The notes under the pieces: model-generated | Told to the model about the DNA's origin: nothing | Database searches by the model: none | Seen by the model: the letters and a program-made list of their open reading frames with translations, nothing else | Shown: piece by piece, positions 1 to 8,700 of the stretch | Position numbering within the stretch: the first letter of the stretch is position 1 | Layout: the number at the start of each line of letters is the position of its first letter | Position numbers and translations under genes: made by a program | Assembly (NCBI GenBank): GCA_947452875.1 | Contig: CANGEZ010000024.1 | Span: forward strand, 1 to 13,762 | DNA: 13,762 nt | Reading direction: 5' to 3' | From: Chitinophagaceae bacterium | GTDB lineage: Bacteria > Bacteroidota > Bacteroidia > Chitinophagales > Chitinophagaceae

Positions 1-68
1 CTTGTTTGATATTTTATTTTCCACTAAATTTATCTCTGAAATTTTTAATTAATCAAATACATTCACTT

Positions 69-1313
69 ATGAACAACAAATTTTTACTCACGACCGCTTT
101 GATTGCAGGTTCTTTATTCGCTACAGCTCAACAAAACAAAACAACTTACGCTATTACCGGAGATGGTAATAACGATTTCGTTTGGATGAATATCCGTCAA
201 GTGGATTTGAGCACAGGCCAAGTTATTAAAAATGTTTTCGAAAGAAACAAAACCAATTTCAACATCACTGATGTAAATTCTAAATCAGTTGCTAGCCAAA
301 ATAATTTCACTACAGAAAATATTTTTACTTCTACAAACTATCCTACCGGAACTTTTGTAGCTGCTGCTGCTTATGATAAAAGAAGCAACAAATTATTCTT
401 CACGCCAATGCGTAGAGGTGAATTGCGTTGGTTAGATTTAAACTCAAGCAATGACAATCCTCAGTTTTTTACCATGCCAATTGCTAATTACAAAACATTG
501 GATCCAAATGATGAAGCAACTAACATAACTCGTATGGTTATTGGTGCTGACGGAAACGGATATGCGCTAAGTAACGATGGTAATCACTTTTTCTCTTTTA
601 CAACTGGCAAAAAACCAGTTATTAAAGAATTAGGTGGATTAATTGATGCAGATGGTAATAAAGGAATTTCAATTCATAACAAATGTAGTTGTTGGGGTGG
701 AGATATGATTGCTGATGCATTCGGTAAATTATATGTGATCTCTGCAAGCCATAGCGTATTTTCAATTGATATCAATACTCGTATTGCAACTTATATGGGA
801 AATATTCAAGGTCTTCCTATCAATTACACAACTAATGCCGCTGCAGTTAATGACGAAGGCGAAATCGTAGTTGCTAGTGCTAATATGTTTGATGGCTATT
901 ACAAATTACAAATTAATGATTTGAAAGCTGTAAAAATTCTAGGTTCTGAAGTTAGATTCAATACTTCTGATTTTGCAAATTCAAACTTATTATTACAAAA
1001 AGAAGCTAACAGCTTAATGAATAGTAAAGTGGTTCCAGTTGCGACTACTCCTGTAGATGCTAAAATCTTCCCTAATCCTGTTACTACATCTTCATTTAAT
1101 GTATTGTTTGATAACAGAAGCGAAGGCAGATATACTATCGTTCTTTCTGATTTAGCCGGACGTACTATGCAGACAAAAACAGTTTCTGTAAGTTCAGGTG
1201 TACAAACTGAAAAAGTAAACTTAAATGGTCACCTAGCAAAAGGCGTTTATTTTGTAAAAGTGCTTGACGAAAACAAATCAATTATCATCAACGAAAAAGT
1301 GGTGATTCAATAA
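69..1313 (+). CDS. Secreted protein with T9SS type A C-terminal sorting domain
   Basis: A 414-residue protein predicted to be exported by Sec and then moved to the cell surface or medium by the type IX secretion system. The ATG at 69 is chosen because it gives a clean signal peptide (MNNK, then a hydrophobic run LLTTALIAGSLFATA, likely cut after A20 before QQ). An in-frame start at 6 would add 21 residues that spoil it. Residues about 24-320 are rich in short beta-type segments and Gly/Asn/Asp turns (for example GNGYALSNDGNHFFSF and FGKLYVISASHSVFSIDI), suggesting a beta-propeller-like fold; a CSC pair sits near residue 206. Residues 332-414 form the sorting domain: KIFPNP at the start, a central LSDLAGR motif, and GVYFVKV near the end, as in the Por_Secre_tail family. 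No catalytic motif is recognised, so the cargo function is unknown. A strong terminator follows directly, so it is the last gene of its transcript. Confidence 0.9.
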   Translation: MNNKFLLTTALIAGSLFATAQQNKTTYAITGDGNNDFVWMNIRQVDLSTGQVIKNVFERNKTNFNITDVNSKSVASQNNFTTENIFTSTNYPTGTFVAAAAYDKRSNKLFFTPMRRGELRWLDLNSSNDNPQFFTMPIANYKTLDPNDEATNITRMVIGADGNGYALSNDGNHFFSFTTGKKPVIKELGGLIDADGNKGISIHNKCSCWGGDMIADAFGKLYVISASHSVFSIDINTRIATYMGNIQGLPINYTTNAAAVNDEGEIVVASANMFDGYYKLQINDLKAVKILGSEVRFNTSDFANSNLLLQKEANSLMNSKVVPVATTPVDAKIFPNPVTTSSFNVLFDNRSEGRYTIVLSDLAGRTMQTKTVSVSSGVQTEKVNLNGHLAKGVYFVKVLDENKSIIINEKVVIQ

Positions 1314-1335
1314 ATACTTTCGGGTTAATAAGTCC

Positions 1336-1365
1336 AGAGGCTGTCCATGACAGCCTCTTTTTTTT
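1336..1365 (+). terminator. Rho-independent terminator after the T9SS cargo gene
   Basis: A perfect 10-bp stem, AGAGGCTGTC (1336-1345) with GACAGCCTCT (1349-1358), closes a 3-base CAT loop and is followed by T7 from 1359, then more T-rich sequence. It lies 22 bases after the stop codon at 1313. It separates the T9SS cargo gene from the next gene at 1417. Confidence 0.93.
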
Positions 1366-1390
1366 ATTTTTTTACAGGCAGTTTTTGCAT

Positions 1391-1400
1391 GTAATTTGCA
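1391..1400 (+). promoter_or_regulatory. Possible -7 promoter box of the 187-residue gene
   Basis: GTAATTTGCA resembles the Bacteroidota -7 box TAnnTTTG but is one base short (TA-A-TTTG). It carries the same trailing GCA seen in the sdhC, ribF and purM boxes, and ends about 17 bases before the ATG at 1417, much as at purM. No convincing -33 TTG element is placed upstream. The upstream terminator makes a promoter in this gap necessary. Confidence 0.4.
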
Positions 1401-1416
1401 TTGTAAATAAATTATC

Positions 1417-1980
1417 ATGCAGGATCTTGAACCATATTACAATTGGCGTCATCTCTATACCGCAGAAGAAGACAGGCATTCGCCATTTTATGGCAATCAA
1501 TACAGTGAGTTTGAATACACACAAACGCTTTACAATTATTACATACATCCACAATGGGATGATTTTGGCTCAAGGACTTTATACATGAAAATCCTTTTTG
1601 CAGATTATGATTTTCATTTTGCGATTATCGAATTAATAGGTGAGTGGAACGATGCTATTGAAAACGATATCATGACCATCAGAAGAAATATTACAGATCT
1701 GATGTTTGATGAAGGGATTACAAAATTTATCATCGTATCAGAAAATGTGCTCAATTTTCATAGCAGTGACGACAGCTATTATGAAGAATGGCATGAACAA
1801 TTGGAAGATGATAATGGTTGGGTTGTTTTGCTTAATATGCCCGAACAAAGTAAGCACGATTTTATTAAATCTAGAATAACCCACTATATTAATTTTATTG
1901 AACTTCTACAATGGCGAACCATGAAGCCGGAATTGATTTTTCAAACTATAGACAATTACATGATGAAAAGACTTGATTAA
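1417..1980 (+). CDS. Conserved hypothetical protein, Bacteroidota-type, 187 residues
   Basis: The product has no signal peptide or membrane segment, so it is probably cytosolic. It is acidic and unusually rich in aromatic residues: the first 50 residues include EPYYNWRHLY, SPFYGNQYSEFEY and YNYYIHPQWDDFG. A central region (about residues 55-120) looks like an alternating alpha/beta domain: strand ILFADYDFHFAIIELIG, helix NDAIENDIMTIRRNITDLMFDEG, strand ITKFIIVSENVLNF. After an acidic SSDDSYYEEWHEQLEDDNG loop, a strand WVVLLNMP and a helical C-terminus follow. I recall similar proteins in Chitinophagaceae, but no named domain, active site or function. It starts at ATG 1417, stands alone between a terminator and the sdh promoter, and is co-directional with sdhCAB. 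Whether it is linked to complex II is untested. Confidence 0.85.
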   Translation: MQDLEPYYNWRHLYTAEEDRHSPFYGNQYSEFEYTQTLYNYYIHPQWDDFGSRTLYMKILFADYDFHFAIIELIGEWNDAIENDIMTIRRNITDLMFDEGITKFIIVSENVLNFHSSDDSYYEEWHEQLEDDNGWVVLLNMPEQSKHDFIKSRITHYINFIELLQWRTMKPELIFQTIDNYMMKRLD

Positions 1981-2048
1981 TTTTGTTTAATTTGTTTTTT
2001 TATATCTGTAAAAAGCTTGAATATTTTTAGATTTTCTTTTTTGATACC

Positions 2049-2059
2049 TTACTTTTGCA
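2049..2059 (+). promoter_or_regulatory. -7 promoter box of the sdhCAB operon
   Basis: TTACTTTTGCA contains an exact match to the Bacteroidota -7 consensus TAnnTTTG at 2050-2057. It lies 31 bases before the sdhC ATG at 2089, implying a 5' leader of about 25 bases. Upstream sequence is T-rich, and no TTG sits at the usual -33 spacing, so the upstream element is weak or absent. The same 11-base motif, with G for C at position 4, precedes ribF and purM. Confidence 0.65.
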
Positions 2060-2088
2060 TTTCTATTATTATCTTATAATTACAAAAC

Positions 2089-2754
2089 ATGACTTTCAAG
2101 CAAATTTTCACTTCATCAATCGGTAAGAAATTCTTGATGGCTTTTACCGGTATCTTTTTGATTCTATTTTTAATCGTACATGCCGGAATCAATTCCTGTA
2201 TTTTTTTGAATGATGGTGGCGGAACCTTCAACACCGTAGCTCATTTCATGAGTCATAATTGGATTATGAGATTTCTCGAAATTGGATTATTTGCTGGTAT
2301 CATTTTGCATATCATTCAAGGGTTGATGCTGTGGAGCCAAAATAACAAAGCAAGACCAGTAAAATATGCGGTTAATAAAGTTGAAGCAAATAGTAAATGG
2401 TACAGCCGCTCAATGGGATTGTTGGGTACATTGTTGTTATTGTTCTTAATTATGCACCTTTCTCATTTTTATGTTGGAACCAAAGTGGCATTATATAGTG
2501 GCGATGTAGAACATAATCTTTATGAAGAAATGAGAACAATTTTCAGTATTCAATGGGTAGTTGCAGCTTATCTTCTTGGTGTGGTGGCTTTGTTTTGGCA
2601 TCTGTATCATGGTTTTCAAAGCGCGTTTCAATCACTTGGATTCCATCACAAAAAATATTCTCCTTTGATTAAAACAATGGGAATTGGTTATGCAGTAATT
2701 ATTTGCACATTATTTGCTTTAATGCCTTTGGCATTTTATTTCAATTGGATCTAA
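2089..2754 (+). CDS. sdhC: Succinate dehydrogenase cytochrome b subunit (b558 family)
   Basis: Membrane anchor of complex II, passing electrons from succinate through the iron-sulfur subunit to the quinone pool, expected to be menaquinone in this phylum. The 221-residue protein shows five hydrophobic helices at about residues 15-36, 62-82, 107-127, 152-172 and 195-217, matching the single-polypeptide cytochrome b of type B succinate:quinone reductases such as Wolinella FrdC and Bacillus SdhC. Histidines lie in or at the ends of four helices: H31, H74, H123/H126 and H171/H174. These fit the four axial ligands of two b haems; exact pairing is inferred by analogy. There is no separate SdhD gene, as expected for this type. 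It is first in the operon, with sdhA following after 37 bases. It starts at ATG 2089 with a short amphipathic N-terminus (TFKQIFTSSIGKK) typical of the family. Confidence 0.95.
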   Translation: MTFKQIFTSSIGKKFLMAFTGIFLILFLIVHAGINSCIFLNDGGGTFNTVAHFMSHNWIMRFLEIGLFAGIILHIIQGLMLWSQNNKARPVKYAVNKVEANSKWYSRSMGLLGTLLLLFLIMHLSHFYVGTKVALYSGDVEHNLYEEMRTIFSIQWVVAAYLLGVVALFWHLYHGFQSAFQSLGFHHKKYSPLIKTMGIGYAVIICTLFALMPLAFYFNWI

Positions 2755-2791
2755 TTTTTAAATATTTCAATAACAAATCAACATCATCAAT

Positions 2792-4768
2792 ATGGCTTTA
2801 GATGCAAAGATTCCTCAAGGTGAAATGGATAAGAAGTGGAGTGATTACAAAGGACATGTAAAATTGGTAAATCCTGCCAACAAACGTAAACTTGAAATTA
2901 TTGTTGTAGGTACAGGTTTGGCTGGTGCTTCTGCCGCAGCCTCTTTAGGTGAACTTGGATATAAAGTAAAAGCATTTTGCTTTCAGGATAGTCCAAGAAG
3001 AGCGCACAGCATTGCCGCTCAAGGTGGTATCAATGCTGCAAAAAATTATCAAAATGATGGAGACTCAGTATTCCGTCTTTTTTATGATACCGTAAAAGGA
3101 GGTGATTACAGAGCCAGAGAAGCTAATGTTCACCGTTTGGCTGAAGTAAGTACTTCTATTATTGACCAATGTGTTGCTCAAGGTGTTCCATTTGCAAGAG
3201 AATATGGCGGCCTATTAAGCAATCGTTCTTTTGGTGGCACTCAAGTTCAACGTACATTTTATGCTGCAGGTCAAACGGGTCAACAATTGTTATTAGGTGC
3301 ATACAGCGCTCTTGAAAGACAAATTTCATTGGGTAATGTAGAAATGTTTTCTCGTCACGAAATGTTGGATGTGGTTACAATAGATGGGAAAGCCAGAGGT
3401 ATTATTGCCAGAGATTTAACATCAGGTAAAACTGAACGCCATTTCGGCCACGCGGTACTGTTATGTTCTGGTGGTTATGGTAATGTATTTTACTTAAGTA
3501 CGAATGCGATGGGAAGTAATGTTACTGCCGCATGGAAAGCTCACAAAAAAGGTGCGTATTTTGGAAATCCTTGTTTCACTCAAATACATCCTACATGTAT
3601 TCCTGTTAGTGGAGATCATCAAAGTAAACTAACGTTGATGAGTGAAAGCTTAAGAAATGATGGAAGAATATGGGTACCTAAAGCTAAAGGTGATAATAGA
3701 GTACCAAAAGATATTCCAGAAAATGAAAGAGATTATTATTTGGAAAGAAGGTATCCTGCTTTCGGTAACCTTGTTCCTAGAGATGTGGCTTCTCGTGCCG
3801 CAAAAGAAAGATGCGATGAAGGTTACGGTGTAGGTACAACCAAAATGGCTGTATATCTAGATTATAAAGATGCGATCATGCGTTATGGTAAAATCGAAGC
3901 CGGTAAACATGGCTTGGTTAACCCTGATGATAAAACCGTATTCAATTTAGGTAAACAAGTGGTGGAAGAAAAATATGGCAACTTGTTTGAAATGTATGAG
4001 AAAATAACTGGAGAAAATCCTTACGAAACACCAATGCGTATTTATCCTGCAGTTCACTACACCATGGGTGGGTTATGGGTTGATTACGAACTACAAACTA
4101 CTGTTCCTGGATTGTATGCTTTAGGTGAAGCCAATTTTAGTGATCATGGTGCCAACAGATTGGGCGCTTCTGCTTTGATGCAAGGTCTTGCTGATGGTTA
4201 TTTCGTAATTCCATATACATTGGGTAATTATCTGGCTGATGATATCAGAACTTCTTCTATCCCTACAGATCATCCTGCTTTTGAAGCCGCTGAAAAAGAA
4301 GTAACAGATAGACTTAACCGATTGATGAATATAAAGGGTAAACAAACGGTTGAAAGTTTTCACAAGCGATTAGGCAAAATTATGTGGGATGAATGCGGAA
4401 TGGCTAGAAATGAAAAAGGACTCAAACAAGCCATTGCTCAAATACAAGGTTTGAAAAAAGAATTCTGGAGTGATGTAAGAATACCGGGAGAAATCAACGA
4501 ATTCAATTCTGAATTGGATAAAGCTGGTAGAGTAGCAGATTTTATTGAATTGGGAGAATTGATGTGTATTGATGCATTAAACAGAAATGAAAGCTGTGGC
4601 GGTCATTTCAGAGAAGAAAGCCAAACAGAAGATGGGGAAGCAAAAAGAAATGATGAGAATTATCGTTATGTAGCTGCATGGGAAAATAAAGGAGATAGCG
4701 AATGGCAATTACATAAAGAAGAACTCAATTTCGAAATCGTGAAACCATCTCAAAGAAGCTACAAATAA
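2792..4768 (+). CDS. sdhA: Succinate dehydrogenase/fumarate reductase flavoprotein subunit
   Basis: Catalytic subunit oxidising succinate to fumarate on the cytoplasmic face of the membrane. The 658-residue sequence has the dinucleotide-binding motif VVGTGLAGASAA (residues 38-49). HSIAAQGGINA follows, with H72 as the expected covalent FAD attachment site. FTQIHPTC (H266), the active-site arginine in NLVPRDVASR (R330), and the substrate-binding HYTMGG (H422) are all present. So is the FAD-binding LGEANFSDHGANRLGASAL segment at 443-461 (R456). The C-terminal capping domain contains RNESCGGHFREES. No key residue is missing. It is somewhat longer than E. coli SdhA (588 residues), as is usual for the type B family in this phylum. 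Residues 1-33 form an extension before the FAD fold. It sits between sdhC (37 bases) and sdhB (47 bases). Confidence 0.97.
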   Translation: MALDAKIPQGEMDKKWSDYKGHVKLVNPANKRKLEIIVVGTGLAGASAAASLGELGYKVKAFCFQDSPRRAHSIAAQGGINAAKNYQNDGDSVFRLFYDTVKGGDYRAREANVHRLAEVSTSIIDQCVAQGVPFAREYGGLLSNRSFGGTQVQRTFYAAGQTGQQLLLGAYSALERQISLGNVEMFSRHEMLDVVTIDGKARGIIARDLTSGKTERHFGHAVLLCSGGYGNVFYLSTNAMGSNVTAAWKAHKKGAYFGNPCFTQIHPTCIPVSGDHQSKLTLMSESLRNDGRIWVPKAKGDNRVPKDIPENERDYYLERRYPAFGNLVPRDVASRAAKERCDEGYGVGTTKMAVYLDYKDAIMRYGKIEAGKHGLVNPDDKTVFNLGKQVVEEKYGNLFEMYEKITGENPYETPMRIYPAVHYTMGGLWVDYELQTTVPGLYALGEANFSDHGANRLGASALMQGLADGYFVIPYTLGNYLADDIRTSSIPTDHPAFEAAEKEVTDRLNRLMNIKGKQTVESFHKRLGKIMWDECGMARNEKGLKQAIAQIQGLKKEFWSDVRIPGEINEFNSELDKAGRVADFIELGELMCIDALNRNESCGGHFREESQTEDGEAKRNDENYRYVAAWENKGDSEWQLHKEELNFEIVKPSQRSYK

Positions 4769-4782
4769 CAACAACATAAATC

Positions 4783-4797
4783 AGAGTATTTCACTCT
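4783..4797 (+). other. Small hairpin in the sdhA-sdhB gap
   Basis: AGAGT (4783-4787) and ACTCT (4793-4797) can pair around a 5-base ATTTC loop within the 47-base sdhA-sdhB spacer. The stem is only 5 bp and lacks a T tract, so it is not a terminator. It might mark a processing or stability site, but could equally be chance. Confidence 0.25.
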
Positions 4798-4815
4798 ATA
4801 AAATATGATTTAATT

Positions 4816-5583
4816 ATGGAGCATTATCACATGAATCTGACGCTTAAAGTTTGGCGTCAAAAAAACAACCAGTCGAAAGGTAATTTTGAAACTTATCAGG
4901 TAAAAAACATTTCTTCTGAAATGAGTTTTCTTGAGATGTTTGATGTGTTAAATGAACAGCTGATTGTAGAAGGTAAAGAACCTATTGCTTTTGATCATGA
5001 TTGCCGTGAAGGAATTTGTGGTATGTGTAGTATGTATATCAATGGTCAGGCTCATGGGCCATGGCAACAAAATACTACTTGTCAATTACACATGCGTGCT
5101 TTCAAAGATGGTGATACCATTGTGGTTGAACCATGGAGAAGTACTGCTTTCCCTGTTGTAAAGGATTTGGTGGTAAACAGATCTTCATTCGACAGAATCA
5201 TTCAAGCTGGTGGTTATATTAGCGTAAACACGGGTAATGCAGTTGATGCAAACGCTATTCCTATTGATAAAAAAGATGCAGATGATGCATTTATGGCAGC
5301 TGCTTGTATTGGTTGTGGAGCTTGTGTGGCGACTTGTAAAAATGGAAGTGCGATGCTTTTTGTTGGAGCTAAGGTTTCTCAATTGGCTTTATTACCTCAA
5401 GGTGGCCCAGAAAGAGAATCAAGAGTATTGAATATGGTTGCTCAAATGGATAAAGAAGGTTTTGGTAACTGTACCAATACTTACGCTTGTGAAGCAGAAT
5501 GTCCAAAAGGTATTTCTGTAGCAAACATTGCAAGATTGAACAGCGAATATTTGAAAGCTGGTCTTTCTAGCGAAGAAGCATAA
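4816..5583 (+). CDS. sdhB: Succinate dehydrogenase iron-sulfur subunit
   Basis: Electron-transfer subunit of complex II carrying three iron-sulfur clusters between the SdhA flavin and the SdhC haems/quinone. The N-terminal plant-ferredoxin-like domain holds the [2Fe-2S] ligands C63, C68, C71 and C89 (DCREGICGMC and TTCQLH). The C-terminal domain has CIGCGACVATC (C164, C167, C170, C174) and CTNTYACEAECPKG (C219, C225, C229). By alignment with E. coli SdhB, C164/C167/C170/C229 bind [4Fe-4S] and C174/C219/C225 bind [3Fe-4S]. All eleven ligands are present. The length of 255 residues is normal. ATG 4816 is used; an ATG at 4831 (M6) is a possible alternative start and would not affect the domains. 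It is the last gene of the operon, with a terminator starting 25 bases after the stop. Confidence 0.97.
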   Translation: MEHYHMNLTLKVWRQKNNQSKGNFETYQVKNISSEMSFLEMFDVLNEQLIVEGKEPIAFDHDCREGICGMCSMYINGQAHGPWQQNTTCQLHMRAFKDGDTIVVEPWRSTAFPVVKDLVVNRSSFDRIIQAGGYISVNTGNAVDANAIPIDKKDADDAFMAAACIGCGACVATCKNGSAMLFVGAKVSQLALLPQGGPERESRVLNMVAQMDKEGFGNCTNTYACEAECPKGISVANIARLNSEYLKAGLSSEEA

Positions 5584-5608
5584 TTACTTTAATCTAAATA
5601 ATTTGTTT

Positions 5609-5647
5609 ATAGGTTGTCTCAAATTCATGAGGCAACCTATTTTTTTT
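5609..5647 (+). terminator. Rho-independent terminator of sdhCAB
   Basis: ATAGGTTGTCTCA (5609-5621) pairs with TGAGGCAACCTAT (5628-5640) to form a 13-bp stem with one G-U pair and a 6-base AATTCA loop, followed by an uninterrupted T run to 5647. It lies directly after sdhB and ends the operon. Confidence 0.95.
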
Positions 5648-5731
5648 GATTGCTTTTCAAGAGATTCTTGATTAATTTTCATTTATTACATCTCAACTGA
5701 ATAAATCATAATTTTATCAAATAGTTATCGA

Positions 5732-8700
5732 TTGAAGCCACACGCATTCTATACCATTCTTATTCTCATTTTCTTTCACCAATGGGTGCAGGCTCAAGTT
5801 ATTATAAATCCATCTTCAACATTTAGATCAAAACGAATTGCAGTCAGCACAGCTGCATTAGTTATTGATTCATCAAGCATATTACCTGGCTCATTTTCTA
5901 TTGAAAATATAGCATCATCGGATTATTCAATTGACGTTATTACAGCTTCATTAACCTGGATAATAAAACCGAAAACAGATAGTGTGAAAATTTCATACAG
6001 GATTTTTCCTTTCAGGATAAATGAAAAATATGTGCATTTACATTTCGACAGCATCAGAAATAACTTCATGGCAGAAAATCCTTATGTCCTTAAAAATAGA
6101 AATCTAAGTGATAATCAAACCATTTTTGATTTCAAAGGGATGCAATCGCAAGGAAGTATTGGTCGAGCTATATCATTTGGAAATAGCCAGGATGCTGTCG
6201 TAAACTCATCTCTCAATTTACAGTTGAATGGAATGATTGGTGATAGTCTGGAATTAATTGCCGCCATTACAGACAATACAATTCCAATTCAACCTGATGG
6301 CAATACAAAAGACCTGAGAGATTTTGATCGCGTGTTTATGCAGGTTAAGAAAAAAGGTTGGCAGGTTAGTTTTGGTGATATTGAACTTTCTGAACAAGAT
6401 AATTATTTTTTAAAATTCAATAAACGCATACAAGGTGTTTCATTTAGCACCATCAATCAAATCAATAAAAAAACTTCAAATGAATTTGCAGCAAGTGGCG
6501 CCTTAGCAAAAGGAAAATTCAATAGAAATTACATTACACCGATTGAAGGAAATCAAGGCCCGTATCGATTAAAAGGAGCCAACAATGAATTGTATTTTGT
6601 GGTATTGGCCGGAACTGAAAAAGTGTTTATTGATGGTGTGCTAATGCAACGTGGCGAAGACCAAGATTATACCATCAATTACAATACCGCAGAATTAAGC
6701 TTTACCCCAAAACAACTTATCACCAAAGAAAAAAGAATTCAAATCGAATTTGAATACGCGGATAGGAATTATTTGAACACGCAATTATTTGTAACAAATC
6801 AATTAAATGTCAATAAAAAGCTTTCGTTAAACATAGCCGCCTATTCCAATAAAGACGGCAAATACTCTTTCATTGATCAACCTTTGGACAATAAACAACA
6901 ATTATTTTTGGCTTCCATTGGCGACAGTATTCAAAACGCATTTTCCTCAAATGCAGTTCGTGACAGTTTTGCTGTTGGCAAAATTCTCTACAAAAAAATT
7001 GATACAGTTTATAATATATCCATCCATGATTCAGTGTATGTTTTTACTAATGGCAACACGACGAATTTATACTCGCTATCATTCACCTATCTGGGGCCAG
7101 GGAAAGGCAATTACAAACAATTGCTTAATGGAAATAATGGAAAGGTTTTCATTTGGACTGCACCCGATATCAATGGAAATAAACAAGGAGAGTACGAGCC
7201 TGTAGTTTTTTTAGTGACTCCCAAAAAGCAACAGATATTTACTACCGGATTGAATTATCGCATTAACAATCGATTTCAACTTTACAGCGAATTGGCCATG
7301 AGCAATTATGATGTCAATCTATATTCAAACCTTAACAAAGAAAACAATACTGGTTTGGCAGGGAAATTCAATCTCAGTTTTGAATCCAAAACATTCAAGC
7401 TGAATAAAAACGCTCATATTTTGAAAGCCAATGTTGGCGGAGAAGTGGTTCAAACTGTTTTTAAACCATTGGAAAGATTAAGAGATGCTGAGTTTTTGAG
7501 GGATTGGGGACTTCCATTTGACGCCTCAACTACTACAGAAAAGATTTTCAATTCTGGCATAAATATCAAAGGAAATAAATCAAATGCTATTTCATTTGAT
7601 TGGATGCAATACCAAAGGTCAGATGGATATAAAGGATTGAAAAATTCACTACAGCAAAATGCGGTTTTCAAACAATGGACAACTAAAACAAATATCAGTT
7701 TGTTGCGTTACCAAACAGCAATCACCAATGGTAGTTTTTTCAGGCCGTCCATTGAAATAAAAAAAGGGTTTAAACAGTTGCATAAATTAGAAGCTGGAGG
7801 AAGTTTTACTGGTGAATATTTAAAACTTAAAAATAGAATGACTGATAGTTTAATGTTGGGGAGTTTTGGATTTTCTCGCTATGATGTATTTGTGAAATCA
7901 GATCCTACAAAACTAAATAACTGGACTTTTAATTATTATACTAGAACAGATAAGTTGCCTATTAAAAAAGAATTGGTGAATGCAGACAAAAGTGACAATT
8001 ACAATCTTACAGCTGCAATAATGAAAAACGAATCTCGTCAGCTTAAAATCACTGCGGGTTATAGAACATTACAAATCATCAATGATTCCATTAGCAATCA
8101 AAAACGAGATAAAACTTTATTAAGCAGAACTGAATATTACTTCAATGAATGTAAAGGGTTGTTCAATGGAAATGTTTTGTACGAAATAGGAGGTGGACAA
8201 GAACAAAAAAGAGCTTTTTCTTATTTAGCGGTTCCTGTTGGGCAAGGCAATTATACTTGGATAGATTATAATGGCAATGGTATTGAAGAATTGAATGAAT
8301 TTGAAATCGCCATTTTTCAGGATCAAAAAAAATACATCAGAATTTTCACGCCAACTAATGAGTACGTTAAAACAAATGTCTTGCAGTTTAATTATTTCCT
8401 GGATATCATTCCAAGAAATGTACTTAAGAATTCAGGCAAGGGTGTAAAAAAAATCTTGTATAAATCTTCGTATAGTTCATCTGCACAAATCAGTAAAAAA
8501 AATCTGGCGACAGGAGATTTTCTTTTCAATCCATTTGAAAAACAGCTTGCTGATTCTGGTTTGATAAGTAGCAATTCCATTTTTTCCAACGCTTATTTTT
8601 ATAATAGAACCGGATCGAAATGGGGTTTTGATCTTACACAGAGTATCGTTTCAGGGAAGTCATTATTAACTTATGGATTTGAATCACGCTACATTAAAAA

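Noticed and set aside
6..68. 21-residue N-terminal extension of the T9SS cargo protein
   Set aside because: It precedes a complete signal peptide that starts at the ATG at 69.
1385..1588. 67-codon reading frame overlapping the start of the 187-residue gene
   Set aside because: It lies in another frame over a gene with clear coding character, and its product has no recognisable features.
4121..4363. 80-codon minus-strand reading frame inside sdhA
   Set aside because: It is a shadow of the strongly conserved sdhA coding sequence.
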